From: Protula sp. h YS-2021
Taxonomy: Eukaryota > Annelida > Polychaeta > Sabellida > Serpulidae
Direction: 5' to 3'
DNA: 64,000 bases
Assembly: GCA_949752745.1 (NCBI GenBank)
Contig: OX457034.1
Span: 8,020,904-8,084,903, forward strand
A program made the translations under genes and the position numbers. This document shows, one piece after another, positions 1-11,494 of the stretch. The notes beneath the pieces are model-generated. The model was given only the letters and a program-made list of their open reading frames with translations, ran no database searches and was not told the origin of the DNA. Positions within the stretch are counted from its first letter, which is position 1. The number at the start of each line of letters is the position of its first letter.

Positions 1-1127
1 TCTGCTTTAATTAAAAGACTTGATTTAGCTAGATATTTTCGCCGTGGCAATTTGCAGTTTGTTACTTTGTAGCTATTCCGTTACTATTTTCTTTCACAAA
101 ATGTAAACAGTAATTACTGTCATATTCATATCTGATCCTGTTCATTTTTGAACTGCTGTACCCAAAGGTTCCATTTTTGCCTCTAATTAAAACTTTCGAA
201 AATTGCTTTTAGTCTGGAGTTGTTAAAAATATAAAGTTCATGGAGTTTACGGAGTTTATCATTCTGTCGTGGCATGATGTACCTACTGTACTGACCACAT
301 TGATGGCATGATGTACCTAGTGTCCTGACCAAAATTATCTCATGCTGTGCCTAATGCACTTCTTGTGAACAAACCAAGTATTTTCTCCCAGCTGTCTAGT
401 TTTACGATAACATTATTATATTACGGTAATACGTTATGCAGTAAAACAAGGCATGTGCCCTCAGTTTTCACTTTATTGCCACTTACTTTTTAGTTAAAAT
501 AAAATTTAAATAAAACGGTAAGCAAGAAAAGTGTCCAGTGTCCATTTGATCAAGGATGCATGCCGTTCATTGATTAATCGATTTTGTTGAAAATTAAGAA
601 CCGCATTGACGATTGATATGTTTGTTTTTATAAACTAGGTAGTACAATAAACATCTTTATAAAGCAATGGTACACATCAGAATTCCAGCTTATATAAATG
701 AACTTCTATAATGAATGCTGAAAATGAACCTTGACATTTCCAACATAAATTTAAAGGAAATGAAAAGTTAACAAAATTTGTTTTCTTCCTTTTCTCAAGC
801 CATTTTGCACTCTGTTACAACATGAAAATTGTCAAAGTGATACTTTTGCTTTGCGTAATATTTTATTTTTGTTTTGTCCAGTTTCAAACATGTATCTGCT
901 GAAGTCAATTCCTGTTTACAACGTATCTAAATCAATCGTTACGTGTGAGTGACTTCCGGTCTGACTTGTTTCAAGTATTTCTTTTTAGATTTAGCTTCGT
1001 GTTGTTTTCTTTGGCGCTTTTGCCATTAACAATGCCAGTAACATGGGCATGTTTATTCACGATTGTTGACTTGCTGGTTCAGTAGTTTAGTTTTTTTCAC
1101 CTTTTTTCTCCTATAGGGTACCAGCCG
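1..1127. other. AT-rich non-coding DNA
   Basis: No exon or RNA gene is recognised here. A 37-bp imperfect direct repeat (GGCATGATGTACCTA core) occurs twice near 272-330. Frames are short and show no family similarity. The missing 5' exon of the plus-strand RNASEH2B gene could lie here or anywhere upstream of 6891, but none was identified. Confidence 0.5.
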
Positions 1128-1615
1128 GGATATTATATTCAAGATATATTTTTACACACCGAAATCACCACACATCAAAAATAAAGTTAACGACTGACAT
1201 TTTTAATTTTTACATGTATGCTGTTCAGCGAACTGCATCTCACTTAAACTTCTTATATTTAAGATATATTTCTACATACCGAAACTAACACACATCGAAA
1301 ATGCAATTAAAACCAACTGACATTGTTTATTTTTAAATGTATGTTGCCCAGCGAACTGCATCTCACTTCAATTTTATATTTAAGATATATTTCCATATAC
1401 TGAAATCAGCACACATCGAAAATACAATTAAAACCGACTGACATTTTTAATTTTTAGATGTATGTTGCCCAGCGAACTCCATCTCACTTCAATTTTATAT
1501 TTAAGATATATTTCTATATACCAAAATCAGCATACATCGAAAATACAATTAAAACCGACTGACATTTTTAATTTTTAAATGTATGTTGCCCAGCTAACTG
1601 CATCTCACTTCAATC
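1128..1615. repeat. Four-unit tandem repeat, about 120 bp period
   Basis: Four diverged copies begin near 1133, 1253, 1374 and 1494. Each starts with a TTAAGATATATTT segment and ends with a GCGAACTGCATCTCACTT segment. The last three copies are more alike than the first, as expected if amplification ran from one end. No open frame spans the units. It looks like a local minisatellite or the core-repeat part of an old transposon. Confidence 0.85.
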
Positions 1616-2822
1616 CTAAGTTACTTTCAACCGTGAATTTGACCATGTCTTTGACTTGTACTACGTGTGAGAAAATTATTTGACGGCTTAGACATCATTT
1701 AAAACATTTACAGATATGATAAATCATAACCACGCTTTTGGAAGTCCTCTTTTCTCTTTCACAGTGAATGAGCAAATTTGATCCTGCTTGTGAGTGGGGC
1801 ATTTTTTTGTTTTTTGCAAAAGTGTGCCAGTGTGCGGCTGGGGCATTTTTTACATAAATGTGCCTGTGTGCAGTTGGGACACTTGTTACAAATTTTTGTC
1901 TCTTTAGTTGATATCATGGTGATTTCCCAGTGCATATAGCAGTGGCAGTTCTTTTTGAACAAATTGCCATGAATCGAGCACAAGTTTTTCCATGTCCTCT
2001 TATATGGCAATGACCTTAATGTTGACATTAATAACCTATCACATATGAGTAACTGCTCTTTCCAACAAATTCTGGCTGACGACGAGCAAATAGGATGTAA
2101 CTGATTACTACAATGTACATAAAGACTGCCCTTGTAACATCAATCGATTGATAAATAATGTCACTTAAAAAGAATTGAAGGTATATAGGGCGTATCTGGT
2201 CTCCGACATAGTCATGCTTTGTAATCTTTGGATTGATGCTTGTTCCTTTTGGCTTAACTAAGCATATGCTCGATTGATTCAACACCAAACTGGGAGTCAA
2301 AATTAACGCCCATTAAGTCTGCAAAGTATACACTTTAGAAAAGAGACACCGACAACACACTCGGTGAAATATTCTAAAAAAGTTACTTTTGTGCATATTG
2401 TTATCTCTACAATTATTATATATTATCATAGTATGATAATTATAGAGCAAAGGGCTGGAGCACTCTGCATATTGACTTCATTTACTGTAAATGGCAAACG
2501 AACCTCGCCCATAGGACATAGTGTAGACCCAAATCCCATGTCTGCATCTATTACCACAATGCAGCTATCATACAAAATTCACTAACCCAGCCACCTTAAC
2601 AGAAGAAAGATTGTTTCTTTTAAATTGTACATAAGATGACTTATTATATCATTTGAGTCGCCTAAGGGAAAGTTTTCCGGATGTTTCCTAGCATAAATTG
2701 CATTGTAGTATTAGGCGGAGGACTCACTAAAGCGGTTTGACTAATTCGTTTAGATTGGTTGTTACCAACATGGATTGACAAGTAACGACTGTTTTGCGAA
2801 ATTCGTCTCATTTCATTATCGC
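1616..2822. other. Non-coding interval with a cysteine-patterned small ORF
   Basis: No family was recognised. A minus-strand 89-codon frame (1759-2028) has a repeated C-x2-C-P pattern separated by AHxCKK, produced by a short imperfect DNA repeat (GTGTGC/GGGGCATTTTTT). This could be a zinc-finger remnant but is more likely chance repeat translation. The rest is AT-rich without recognisable features. Confidence 0.3.
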
Positions 2823-4575
<1,753 letters not shown>

Positions 4576-4840
4576 AAGCCAAATCACACTTTCGGTGTTT
4601 CGAATAAAATGCGCAAGAATTTTGAATTTCGACTGCGATGGAACCGGATGAAGAAATGAAAGAAATGATAGCAAAATATGACAGAAATATCGCAAACGCA
4701 GCTCATACCCGGAACATAAAAGAAATTGAAACTCGAAACCATTTGGTAAAACTTTTAATAAATTTTTTAAATATCATACGGGTTGTTAAAAACCCGGTTG
4801 CTCTTTGGTACAAGAGAAATTTTATACTTTAAAAATATAG
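4576..4840 (+). mobile_element. Truncated MITE, family 1
   Basis: It starts with the family terminal sequence AAGCCAAATCACACTTTCGG and continues with the internal sequence shared with the full-length copies at 5757-6120 and 36511-36869 (AATAAAATGCGCAAGAATTT, then a GAAAGAAATGATAG block). The right terminal repeat is missing. It abuts a second, different element beginning at 4873. Confidence 0.65.
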
Positions 4841-4872
4841 GTTCTGTATGTGCTTTGCACGGTACCTGATCA

Positions 4873-5218
4873 ATAAGCCAATTCGCACTTTTGACTTTTG
4901 CCGAAAAGTTTTTGTGTTTCGGCTGAATTCAGGTGGGATAAGGATATAAAGAAATGATAGGAAAAAAATGGCAAAAATCAACAAAATTCCATTTTGCCAT
5001 AAATATAGTCACATGTTGGTTATTAAAGGGACTGAATAATATGTAAAATAGTTTTTAAAAGATCAAATGATGGCTCTATAAATTCGAAAGTGTGCATGTT
5101 GAAAGAAAATAAGAATTTTGATGTTTTTCCCTCATCATTTCTTTATAATTTATCCCCCAACATTTTCAGTCGAACCAACACCTCCACCGGAAAAATCTGA
5201 AAGTGCGAATTGGCTTAT
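4873..5218. mobile_element. Complete MITE, family 2, with perfect 19-bp terminal inverted repeats
   Basis: The left end is ATAAGCCAATTCGCACTTT (4873-4891) and the right end is its exact reverse complement (5200-5218). The element is 346 bp and non-coding. TA dinucleotides at the ends fit Tc1/mariner-type TA target duplication (inference). A related, interrupted copy lies at 53007-53902 and a short derivative at 63724-63890. Confidence 0.75.
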
Positions 5219-5756
5219 AGTCCTCAACGTTTTTTTTTTTTTTTTTTTTTTTTGCAATTTTATAACATTGTCTGAATGGGATAAATATGTATTGCCCCAT
5301 ATTTCGCAACAGTAATTAACGTACGGAAGAATATGCGATTGTCGATCTAAAACATATTTCACTTTATACAAAACAGATACATTCTTTTTGCTGTTTTATT
5401 TTGTACATGTTTAATTTGTTCAGACGATGACAACTTACTATAATCAATCATAACACCAAGAAACTTTGTCGAGTCTTGTACCATTCACACTTATTTCAAA
5501 ATTGCTATTAGAATGTTTATTTGAAAAAAAAAAAAAAAACAAGAAAAAAAAAAAAACAATAAAGTTTGTTTTAGCAAGATTTAAGGACAGCTTCAGTTTG
5601 TTTTAGCAAGATTTAAGGACAGCTTGTCAGCTTTGAACCATCTGTCTTGATTTTTTAAGTTCATTACAAATAACAGTACAGATTTCATTGACGTCAGTGC
5701 CGTCAAATAACACTAGTAACACTACAGATTTCATTGACGTCATTTTATTCTGTCTC
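5219..5756. repeat. Homopolymer runs and small duplications
   Basis: Contains a run of about 22 T near 5230, A-rich runs near 5524-5560, a 30-bp direct repeat (GTTTGTTTTAGCAAGATTTA core, twice, 5568-5625), and a phrase ACAGATTTCATTGACGTCA repeated twice near 5678 and 5724. The last carries a TGACGTCA palindrome each time. No gene is seen. Confidence 0.6.
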
Positions 5757-6120
5757 TAAGCCAAAACGCATTGGGTGTTTCGAATAAAATGCGCAAGAAT
5801 TTTGAATTTCGACTGCCAGGGAACCGGGTAAGAAATGAAAGAAATGATAGAGAAATATAGAAGAAATATCGCAAAAGCAGCTCATACTTGGAACAAAAAA
5901 GAAATTGAAACTTGAAAACATTTGTTGAAAATTTTAATAAATTTTTAAAATAGCATACGGATTGTTAAAACCCGATTGCTCTTTGGTGAAAGAGAAATTA
6001 TACAGTTAGGCGAAATTTCTCTACCATTTCTTTCATTTTTTTAACCAGGTTATTTTTATTCGAAACGAAGAATTTTTGCGCATCTTTATTAGGGGCGCCC
6101 AAAGTGTGTGATTTGGCTTA
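5757..6120. mobile_element. Full-length MITE, family 1
   Basis: The left end reads TAAGCCAAAACGCATTGGG and the right end GCCCAAAGTGTGTGATTTGG followed by CTTA, an imperfect inverted pair. The subterminal ATTCGAAA/TTTCGAAT and GAAAGAAATGATAG/ATTTCTTTCATT segments are also inverted, so the element folds over most of its 364 bp. No coding capacity. The same structure recurs at 36511-36869. Confidence 0.75.
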
Positions 6121-6219
6121 TTGTGTAGACAGTTTTCCTTCTATTATTTCTCTGTATTGTGTCCGAATCTAATTGGGCAGATATGGTCGAAACGCAGGAA
6201 TGTTACGAATCAGTTCAGT

Positions 6220-6268
<49 letters not shown>
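6220..6268. repeat. (CT)n microsatellite
   Basis: About 24 CT dinucleotides. Frames through it read poly-Ser/Leu and are artefacts. Confidence 0.95.
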
Positions 6269-6272
<4 letters not shown>

Positions 6273-6890
6273 TTCTTTCTTAGTCCCAGCAGACCCTTTC
6301 TTTCATCCCAGAACAAAAAGGGTCACAGTTCCTGTAATAAATCTTGTGCGGTATTTTCGTTGTTGTTGTGGGCGATATTAGGGCGTTCTCTATCCTGATC
6401 TCAAGAGCACATCTATTTTTCTCAGTAAAAAATTGTTGTTTGACCATAAAAAATTATGCGCCGTAATTTATAATTTGGGATATTTATGTGATGCACTCTT
6501 GCTAAAACAACGCCGTTGGCTTTAGATTAGCAAAATTGACATCAGTGACAAGTTCTATTATAGGAAATATGACTCTTGCTGTCATACGAAGACCGCAAGA
6601 GTCATCTGGGTCTATCTCTCTATATCTCTCTCAGCCATCGGTCTAAGTTTTTATTTTGAATGCGAATATGTGACCATTAACTCATCAATATTGTATTATA
6701 TCCGTTGGTGACCTGATCTCACTCAGATATAGGTCCCACACACATGTACAATTGTAGCGTACTCTGATGCTCTCTCTGGCCCTTTCTCTGAATATTTAAT
6801 ATTTTGAATACAAATACACAACCACTACCTCTTAATAGGTTTTTTCAGTATTGTGCTAATTCCGTCAGTAAAAAAGGTCATTTATTGCAG

Positions 6891-6962
6891 ATGGTGTTCT
6901 GTGGAATGGCGAAGCTGCTTCTAAAAAACCGACGTTTTGCAGGCTGAGACACCCAAGAACAG
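6891..6962 (+). CDS. RNASEH2B: RNASEH2B exon a (most upstream exon found)
   Basis: The acceptor is TTTATTGCAG and the donor AACAG|GTCATT is weak. It encodes GVLWNGEAASKKPTFCRLRH-PRT and joins the next exon through a split Asp codon. This is the barrel strand preceding the conserved MFLFS segment. It starts with two bases of a split codon, so a further upstream exon must exist. Confidence 0.8.
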
Positions 6963-9900
6963 GTCATTTTTTGCCTATCTTTACTTGAAACCTTAAATGG
7001 TCTTGCGTTTGAAATCTAGAGTCATGAAGTACAGGTTTGAGACTTCGTAAAATTTTCTGGTCGCCCGGCGCAATTTTTGCAAAATTTGTCTAGCCCGCCT
7101 CACATGAAAAAAAAACAACAAAATGGTGTTTAAAATAATCAACAGTATTTACCTGAAAATACTCAGAAAAAAGTTAGCCACTCGGGCGACTAACTCGAAA
7201 AAGTTGGTGGCCCGAGCCAAAAGTTGGTCGCCACGGGCGACCGTGCGACCGCGTCAAAGTTTGCTACATTCGCTGGAATTCACAATTTGCCATAACATAC
7301 TGGATCTCTATAACAATCCTTTGAGCTAACGTCGGAAATTGCAATTAAGGCCTCGACTTCTAACTTACGTCTTACTCTCTTATGTAAACGCGACAACTCT
7401 GGCTGGTCAAGGGGCGGATCACTTTTTTAATTTCGTCGTTCCTGGTAAAAGCGGGTTCTCGATGGCGCTCGTCAATATCAAAGCCCAAGGCTAATTAAAC
7501 CAGTGATACATCTCCTCGTTTGTTAAAGTACAGTCTTTAATGCAGGACATGCGGTGCCTGAAATTTTAGCTTTATTATCTGTAACACGATTTATTCCCAA
7601 ATAGACGCAGGTGCAATGTTCCTGTTTTCGGGAGGAGAAAGACAGCTGTTTGAAGTGTTGCAGTTTAGAGAAGAGTTTAGATCCTGGTTTATTGGCCAGG
7701 CCGTTCAAGAAGGTAAGCGGTGTAGGTATTTGTCCTGTGTGTGCTCAGAATCTGTAATCTTATGCAAAAGTCAGAAAAAGTCATAGAAAATGGTAATCAG
7801 TTATTAGTTCAATGGCGTTCAATAGACGACCTACTCACATTGTAAAAAAAAAAACAAAAAAAAAAAACAAAAAAAAAACGCTTGTTTCCTTTTTAATGCA
7901 GATGGAAGTTTGTTCATGACCGTTCCGATAAATCCTGTGTTTATGATGCTGCAGTATCTCCTGAAAGGGTCGCAGGTATTCACTCTTATATTTATTGCTT
8001 TATTGGTAAACATCTACGGAGTTAATTTCGAAACGTTGATGAGCTGTATAGCCATTTATGTGGTTGATATTTAAAAGATGGCTGGACTTAATGCGGCCCT
8101 CAGATATTGGATACATTTGTGCCTGTGCCTACCGATCCCCACAAGTTATCACGATAATTCTTTCCTCTTTAAACCCAAATTTTGTGGTTTTTAGTATCAT
8201 CGTTATTTATTCCCCACAGGGGGAATATATGCGATCGACCGCGTGTCAGTCGGTCTGTCTGTCGGTCTGTCATCAAGAGCTTGTTAACACGATAACTTAA
8301 AAACTGCTGAAAGGATTTTAATGAAACTTGGTATGTAGCTTCTATGGGAGCAAACACAGATCGGTATTGTAAATGGGCCAGGTTCGTCCAAGGAAAATGG
8401 ACCAGCTGGACTAAGAAAATTTTTGCCCTTGACTATTGATGGCCGTGTTTAACTGATGGGGGGCCTGTGGGGAATATGTGGGCTGTGCACACTGCTCTAG
8501 TTTGTATTGACAGGATGGAAATTTCAAGCCTTTAGACCAGTTAATCGTAGATGAGGATTTTCCCGAGTGTCGGCGCCTGGGTGAATGTAACATTCAGGAT
8601 CAGCTTCTTGCATTTGCCGATGCCAAAGGTAAAATGATTTTTGTGTTATTTTTGTATTATATAAGCCTCTCATGGCATTCGTTTACATTTTATAACTTTT
8701 TGTTTGTTTGTTCGTTTGTTTGTTTTACTCCGCTAAAGAAAAAGTGCGTTCAGTTTCATCATCAAACACTCCTTGTGGCTAGTTTAGTAGACTAAACTAT
8801 GGCAGTCAGCTAAAAATGCCACTTCAAATATTTTTAACACAATGAAATAGAAACATTTTTTTATGTTGTGACATGATATTCTATGTGAATAAAAGTTAAT
8901 ACAGTAGCATTTTGTAATGAGGTATGATTTTGTCATATGAATGATGGTATAACAATAGTATAAAAATATATTGAAACAAAATTTGAAGTCCGTAGTACTT
9001 TCTGTTATATTTTGTGCACCAGAGATACCAGCCTCGGTGGCCTAGTGGTTAGAGTGTCCTCCTCGAGACTGGAAGATCGTGGGTTCAAACCCCGGTCGGG
9101 TCATACCCAAGACTTTAAAATTGGGACTCCTCCTTGCTACCCTTTGAGGCACTCCACATGTAAGGGTTAGAAGGAGGGCTGGAATGCCCCATTTCAGTAT
9201 AATGTGGCAGGGGGATCCCGATATGACCATAGCAGTTGAAAGGGATCTAAAGAACAATACAATACAATATATTGAACCTAGGGCAATATTTTGGGTTCGA
9301 ATTAAGGTTGAGAGACGGATTACCCGAAGGAGAATGAACGGGGCGTTACTGTAATTGCGTTCTGTTCGAACAGGGCCCGATGATTTTAAGGTCTACAGAT
9401 ACAACAAAGAGAAGTCATTATCTAGTCTGAAAGCAAAGGTAAAGGTCATTGGAAACGTCATTAAAAAATCATCTAGCACGCTCTGTGTTCAAATTGTTGA
9501 GACATGCAAAAGTGTTTTGTTCAAGACAAAGGAAGTGAAAAAATGACGAAAGATGCAGTTCAACACATTTTAAACAGAGACAGCCATAGTTACATTCAGC
9601 TTGAGATGTGAAAAAAAAAATAAACTAGTGATTTAAAATAGTGCATTACTAAGAGTAACACAGATTGGTGCAGTTACGCACTGCTAACGACACGTTCTAA
9701 TGTTAGGTAGAAGATGTGGCAGACACACTGGAAGCAAAGAATATCAAAGGTGGCTCGCAGGCCGTGTCTTATATTAAGAGCAATAAGTCGGATACGAAAA
9801 GAGGTAGGTCAGCCCCTGTATCTTACCGACCACTCTTGTTGTGAACTGTCCGCAACTTGTTTTATTCCCCACAGGGAGAATATATGCGATCGACCGCGTT

Positions 9901-11494
9901 TCGGTCTGTCGGTCGGTCTGTCGGTCTGTCATCAAGAGCTTGTTAACACGATAACTTAAAAACTGCTGCAAGGATTTGAATGAAACTTGGTATGTGGCTT
10001 CTATGGGAGCAAACACAGATCGGTATTGTAAATGGGCCAGGTTCGTCCAAGGAAAATGGACCAGCTGGACTTAGAAAATTTCAGCCCTTGACTAGTGATG
10101 GCCGTGTTTAACTGATGGGGGGCGTGTGGGGAATATGTGGGCTGTGCACACTGCTCTAGTTTATCTCTTCCCGGTGCAGATGTACGATCTCAGGTACTAC
10201 AACCCTCCCAAACCCCTTGACACACAAAAAACTCGTTTGGCAAATAATTTCAGTGCTAAATACTTGCTTCCTGTTAAGAGTGGAACCGGACGATTATTGT
10301 AATATGATAATCATTTGCTTAAGCCACAGAAGTAAAAGGCGGAGCAGTCATAAACAAATTGTGCATAAGGAGAACAAAAAACGAAACAAACAAAAAAAAC
10401 AGGAACTTTCTAAAGTAAGTGCTTTTACTTATGACTGTACAACTGCATGGAGAAACTGTACGTTTCCTTGTTTCAGAGGATTTTGTGCGATATGCCCACG
10501 GAATCGTGTCAGAGTATTTACCAGTGTCTTTGGGCGATGAACTTAAAACTCACATGGGGTAATAGTTTCGATTTTTCATTTTTCTTCTGTTTCGCTGAAA
10601 TTAAGCGCAGTAAATCCGTGAATTGATCAAGGCAGACAGACAAACCGACGCCCTGTACACAACAGCAGAACTTAGTAATTTCATTTTGCATACACCGATA
10701 AGGATTCAATCATTTTCTTTTAATTTTCAATTTCCTTGATAACGTTTTGTTTCAGAATTAAGGATCCAGTTGTGTTGCATGAAAAACCACAGATAAACGA
10801 ACCGAATGCGAAGGTGAGAAGGCCGAAGTGTATCTATGCAAAGCCAATAACAATAAATAGTAAAAATGTGAAACTGGGAGCAGGTCCTTCCGAATGTTAA
10901 ACGGTCGTATAAACTGGACTTAATTCGACTGGAAGGTGAACATGAATTGGAAGGCAAAGCGATTGGCATTTACAGCAGCCAATGAAAACTTCGCAAGGAT
11001 TCAGCCCGGAGCCGTCTTCTTAAAGAAAGGATTTTACAAATGGTGTGTACCAGAAACAAAAATAAATAAATAAATAAAATGTAGCCGAACAGTTGCGAAA
11101 AATATTGAGTATTATATAAGTTATACTTCTATTTTTTACACAGAGACAAAAGAAAGATGTTGCACCGACGGAGGATTACAGTTCAAATTCGAACACTGCC
11201 AATGGAGCTAAAAATGTGAGTATCATAGGCCACCTTGACTTTCCCAAATGCTTGACTCCAAAATATACTGCGAAGTACCTCATGTGTATATATGATGAAA
11301 TGAAAATAAACTATCAGCTTTATTATAATTTGTAAATATAGAGCTTTTCATGTAAGGAAATATTGACTACGTTATAATTATCATGTTTTATTTTGTAGGC
11401 TCCAAAATTGACAAAAGCGCAAAAAGCTTTATCGAAAGTAGACAAAAAGGGGATGAAAAGCATCTCGAGTTTTTTCTCCCCAAAGGCAAAATGA
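6891..11494 (+). CDS. RNASEH2B: Ribonuclease H2 subunit B (gene span, first coding exon not found)
   Basis: Ten consecutive exons (6891-6962, 7605-7712, 7902-7975, 8514-8628, 9374-9438, 9707-9803, 10477-10558, 10756-10813, 11144-11215, 11399-11494) join in frame with GT-AG introns. They give about 278 residues ending in TGA. The product is the non-catalytic B subunit of the trimeric nuclear RNase H2, which removes RNA/DNA hybrids and single ribonucleotides; with the C subunit it supports the catalytic A subunit. Family landmarks are MFLFSGGERQLFEV, SWFIGQAVQ, the LDQLIVDEDFPEC segment, VRYAHGIVSEYLP, and the C-terminal KGMKSISSFF. The last is the family's PCNA-binding (PIP-box-like) tail. The vertebrate protein is about 310 residues, so roughly 20-40 N-terminal residues are missing. 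Exon a begins in phase after a G, so at least one upstream exon is required and was not recognised. Confidence 0.93.
7605..7712 (+). CDS. RNASEH2B: RNASEH2B exon b
   Basis: Encodes AGAMFLFSGGERQLFEV followed by the REEFRSWFIGQAVQE segment, the best conserved part of the N-terminal triple-barrel domain. The acceptor is CCCAAATAG and the donor GAAG|GTAAGC. Ends with one base of a split codon. Confidence 0.93.
7902..7975 (+). CDS. RNASEH2B: RNASEH2B exon c
   Basis: Encodes DGSLFMTVPINPVFMMLQYL then LKGSQ, matching the family's V-x-P-x-D-P-L-F-L segment. The acceptor TTTTTAATGCAG follows an A-rich run. The donor is CAG|GTATTC. Confidence 0.93.
8207..8500 (+). mobile_element. Dispersed repeat A, copy 1, adjoining an RNASEH2B acceptor
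   Basis: A roughly 295-bp unit starts TTATTCCCCACAGGGGGAAT and ends GGGGAATATGTGGGCTGTGC plus ACACTGCTCTAG. It has near-identical copies at 9862-10159 (same strand), 27893-28180 (opposite strand) and a rearranged copy at 50401-50610. Its ends carry an inverted CCCCACAGG/CCTGTGGGG. It has no coding frame. Only 13 bases separate its end from the exon d start, so the branch-point region of that intron probably lies inside the element. Confidence 0.8.
8514..8628 (+). CDS. RNASEH2B: RNASEH2B exon d
   Basis: Encodes DGNFKPLDQLIVDEDFPECR then RLGECNIQDQLLAFADAK, the family's PLDQ-V-D segment. The acceptor is TTGTATTGACAG and the donor AAAG|GTAAAA. The intron end is supplied almost entirely by dispersed repeat A. 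Confidence 0.93.
9029..9270 (+). mobile_element. tRNA-derived SINE, copy 1
   Basis: The head CAGCCTCGGTGGCCTAGTGG contains an A-box-like sequence, and GGGTTCAAACCCC 45 bases later is a B box. These are internal RNA polymerase III promoter parts. The body ends in a short AATAC-type repeat tail. A second copy with the same body and tail lies inverted at 26533-26774. The minus-strand open frame of 71 codons is shared by both copies but is not a gene. Confidence 0.85.
9374..9438 (+). CDS. RNASEH2B: RNASEH2B exon e
   Basis: Encodes (G)PDDFKVYRYNKEKSLSSLKA-K, corresponding to the K-Y-Y-K-Y-S-K-E-K-T-L-x-W segment of vertebrate proteins. The acceptor is TTCGAACAG and the donor AAAG|GTAAAG. The frame stays open 100 bases past the donor, but the next exon joins only from 9438. 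Confidence 0.88.
9707..9803 (+). CDS. RNASEH2B: RNASEH2B exon f
   Basis: Encodes VEDVADTLEAKNIKGGSQAV then SYIKSNKSDTKR, a helical segment preceding the conserved YAHG block. The acceptor is AATGTTAG and the donor AGAG|GTAGGT. Ends with one base of a split Glu codon. Confidence 0.88.
9862..10159 (+). mobile_element. Dispersed repeat A, copy 2
   Basis: Same boundaries and orientation as the copy at 8207-8500, with only scattered substitutions. It inserts 58 bases after the exon f donor. Confidence 0.8.
10477..10558 (+). CDS. RNASEH2B: RNASEH2B exon g
   Basis: Encodes (E)DFVRYAHGIVSEYLPVSLG then DELKTHM. This is the diagnostic helix of the family (D-Y-I-R-Y-A-H-G-L-I-S-D-Y-I-P in vertebrates). 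The acceptor is TTGTTTCAG and the donor TGGG|GTAATA. Confidence 0.95.
10756..10813 (+). CDS. RNASEH2B: RNASEH2B exon h
   Basis: Encodes (G)IKDPVVLHEKPQINEPNAK, a variable linker. The acceptor is TTTGTTTCAG and the donor AAG|GTGAGA. Joins in phase 0 to the next exon. Confidence 0.85.
11144..11215 (+). CDS. RNASEH2B: RNASEH2B exon i
   Basis: Encodes RQKKDVAPTEDYSSNSNTAN then GAKN, a low-conservation basic/acidic linker. The acceptor is TTTTTTACACAG and the donor AAT|GTGAGT. Begins and ends in phase 0. Confidence 0.85.
11399..11494 (+). CDS. RNASEH2B: RNASEH2B exon j (last, with stop)
   Basis: Encodes APKLTKAQKALSKVDKKGMK then SISSFFSPKAK and TGA. The [22 protein letters not shown]-type tail is diagnostic of the family and carries the PIP-like MKSIxxFF motif. 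AATAAA occurs at 11497, only 3 bases after the stop. It would give a very short 3' UTR if used, so the true poly(A) site is uncertain. Confidence 0.94.
   Translation, partial: APKLTKAQKALSKVDKKGMKSISSFFSPKAK

Noticed and set aside
9042..9257. 71-codon ORF conserved at 26544-26759
   Set aside because: Shared because both loci are copies of one tRNA-derived SINE. The frame is antisense to the polymerase III promoter and has no protein similarity.
10850..10970. Possible extra RNASEH2B exon between exons h and i
   Set aside because: The h-to-i join is already in phase and gives a family-like linker. The candidate has a weak AG (AATAG) and an early in-frame stop.
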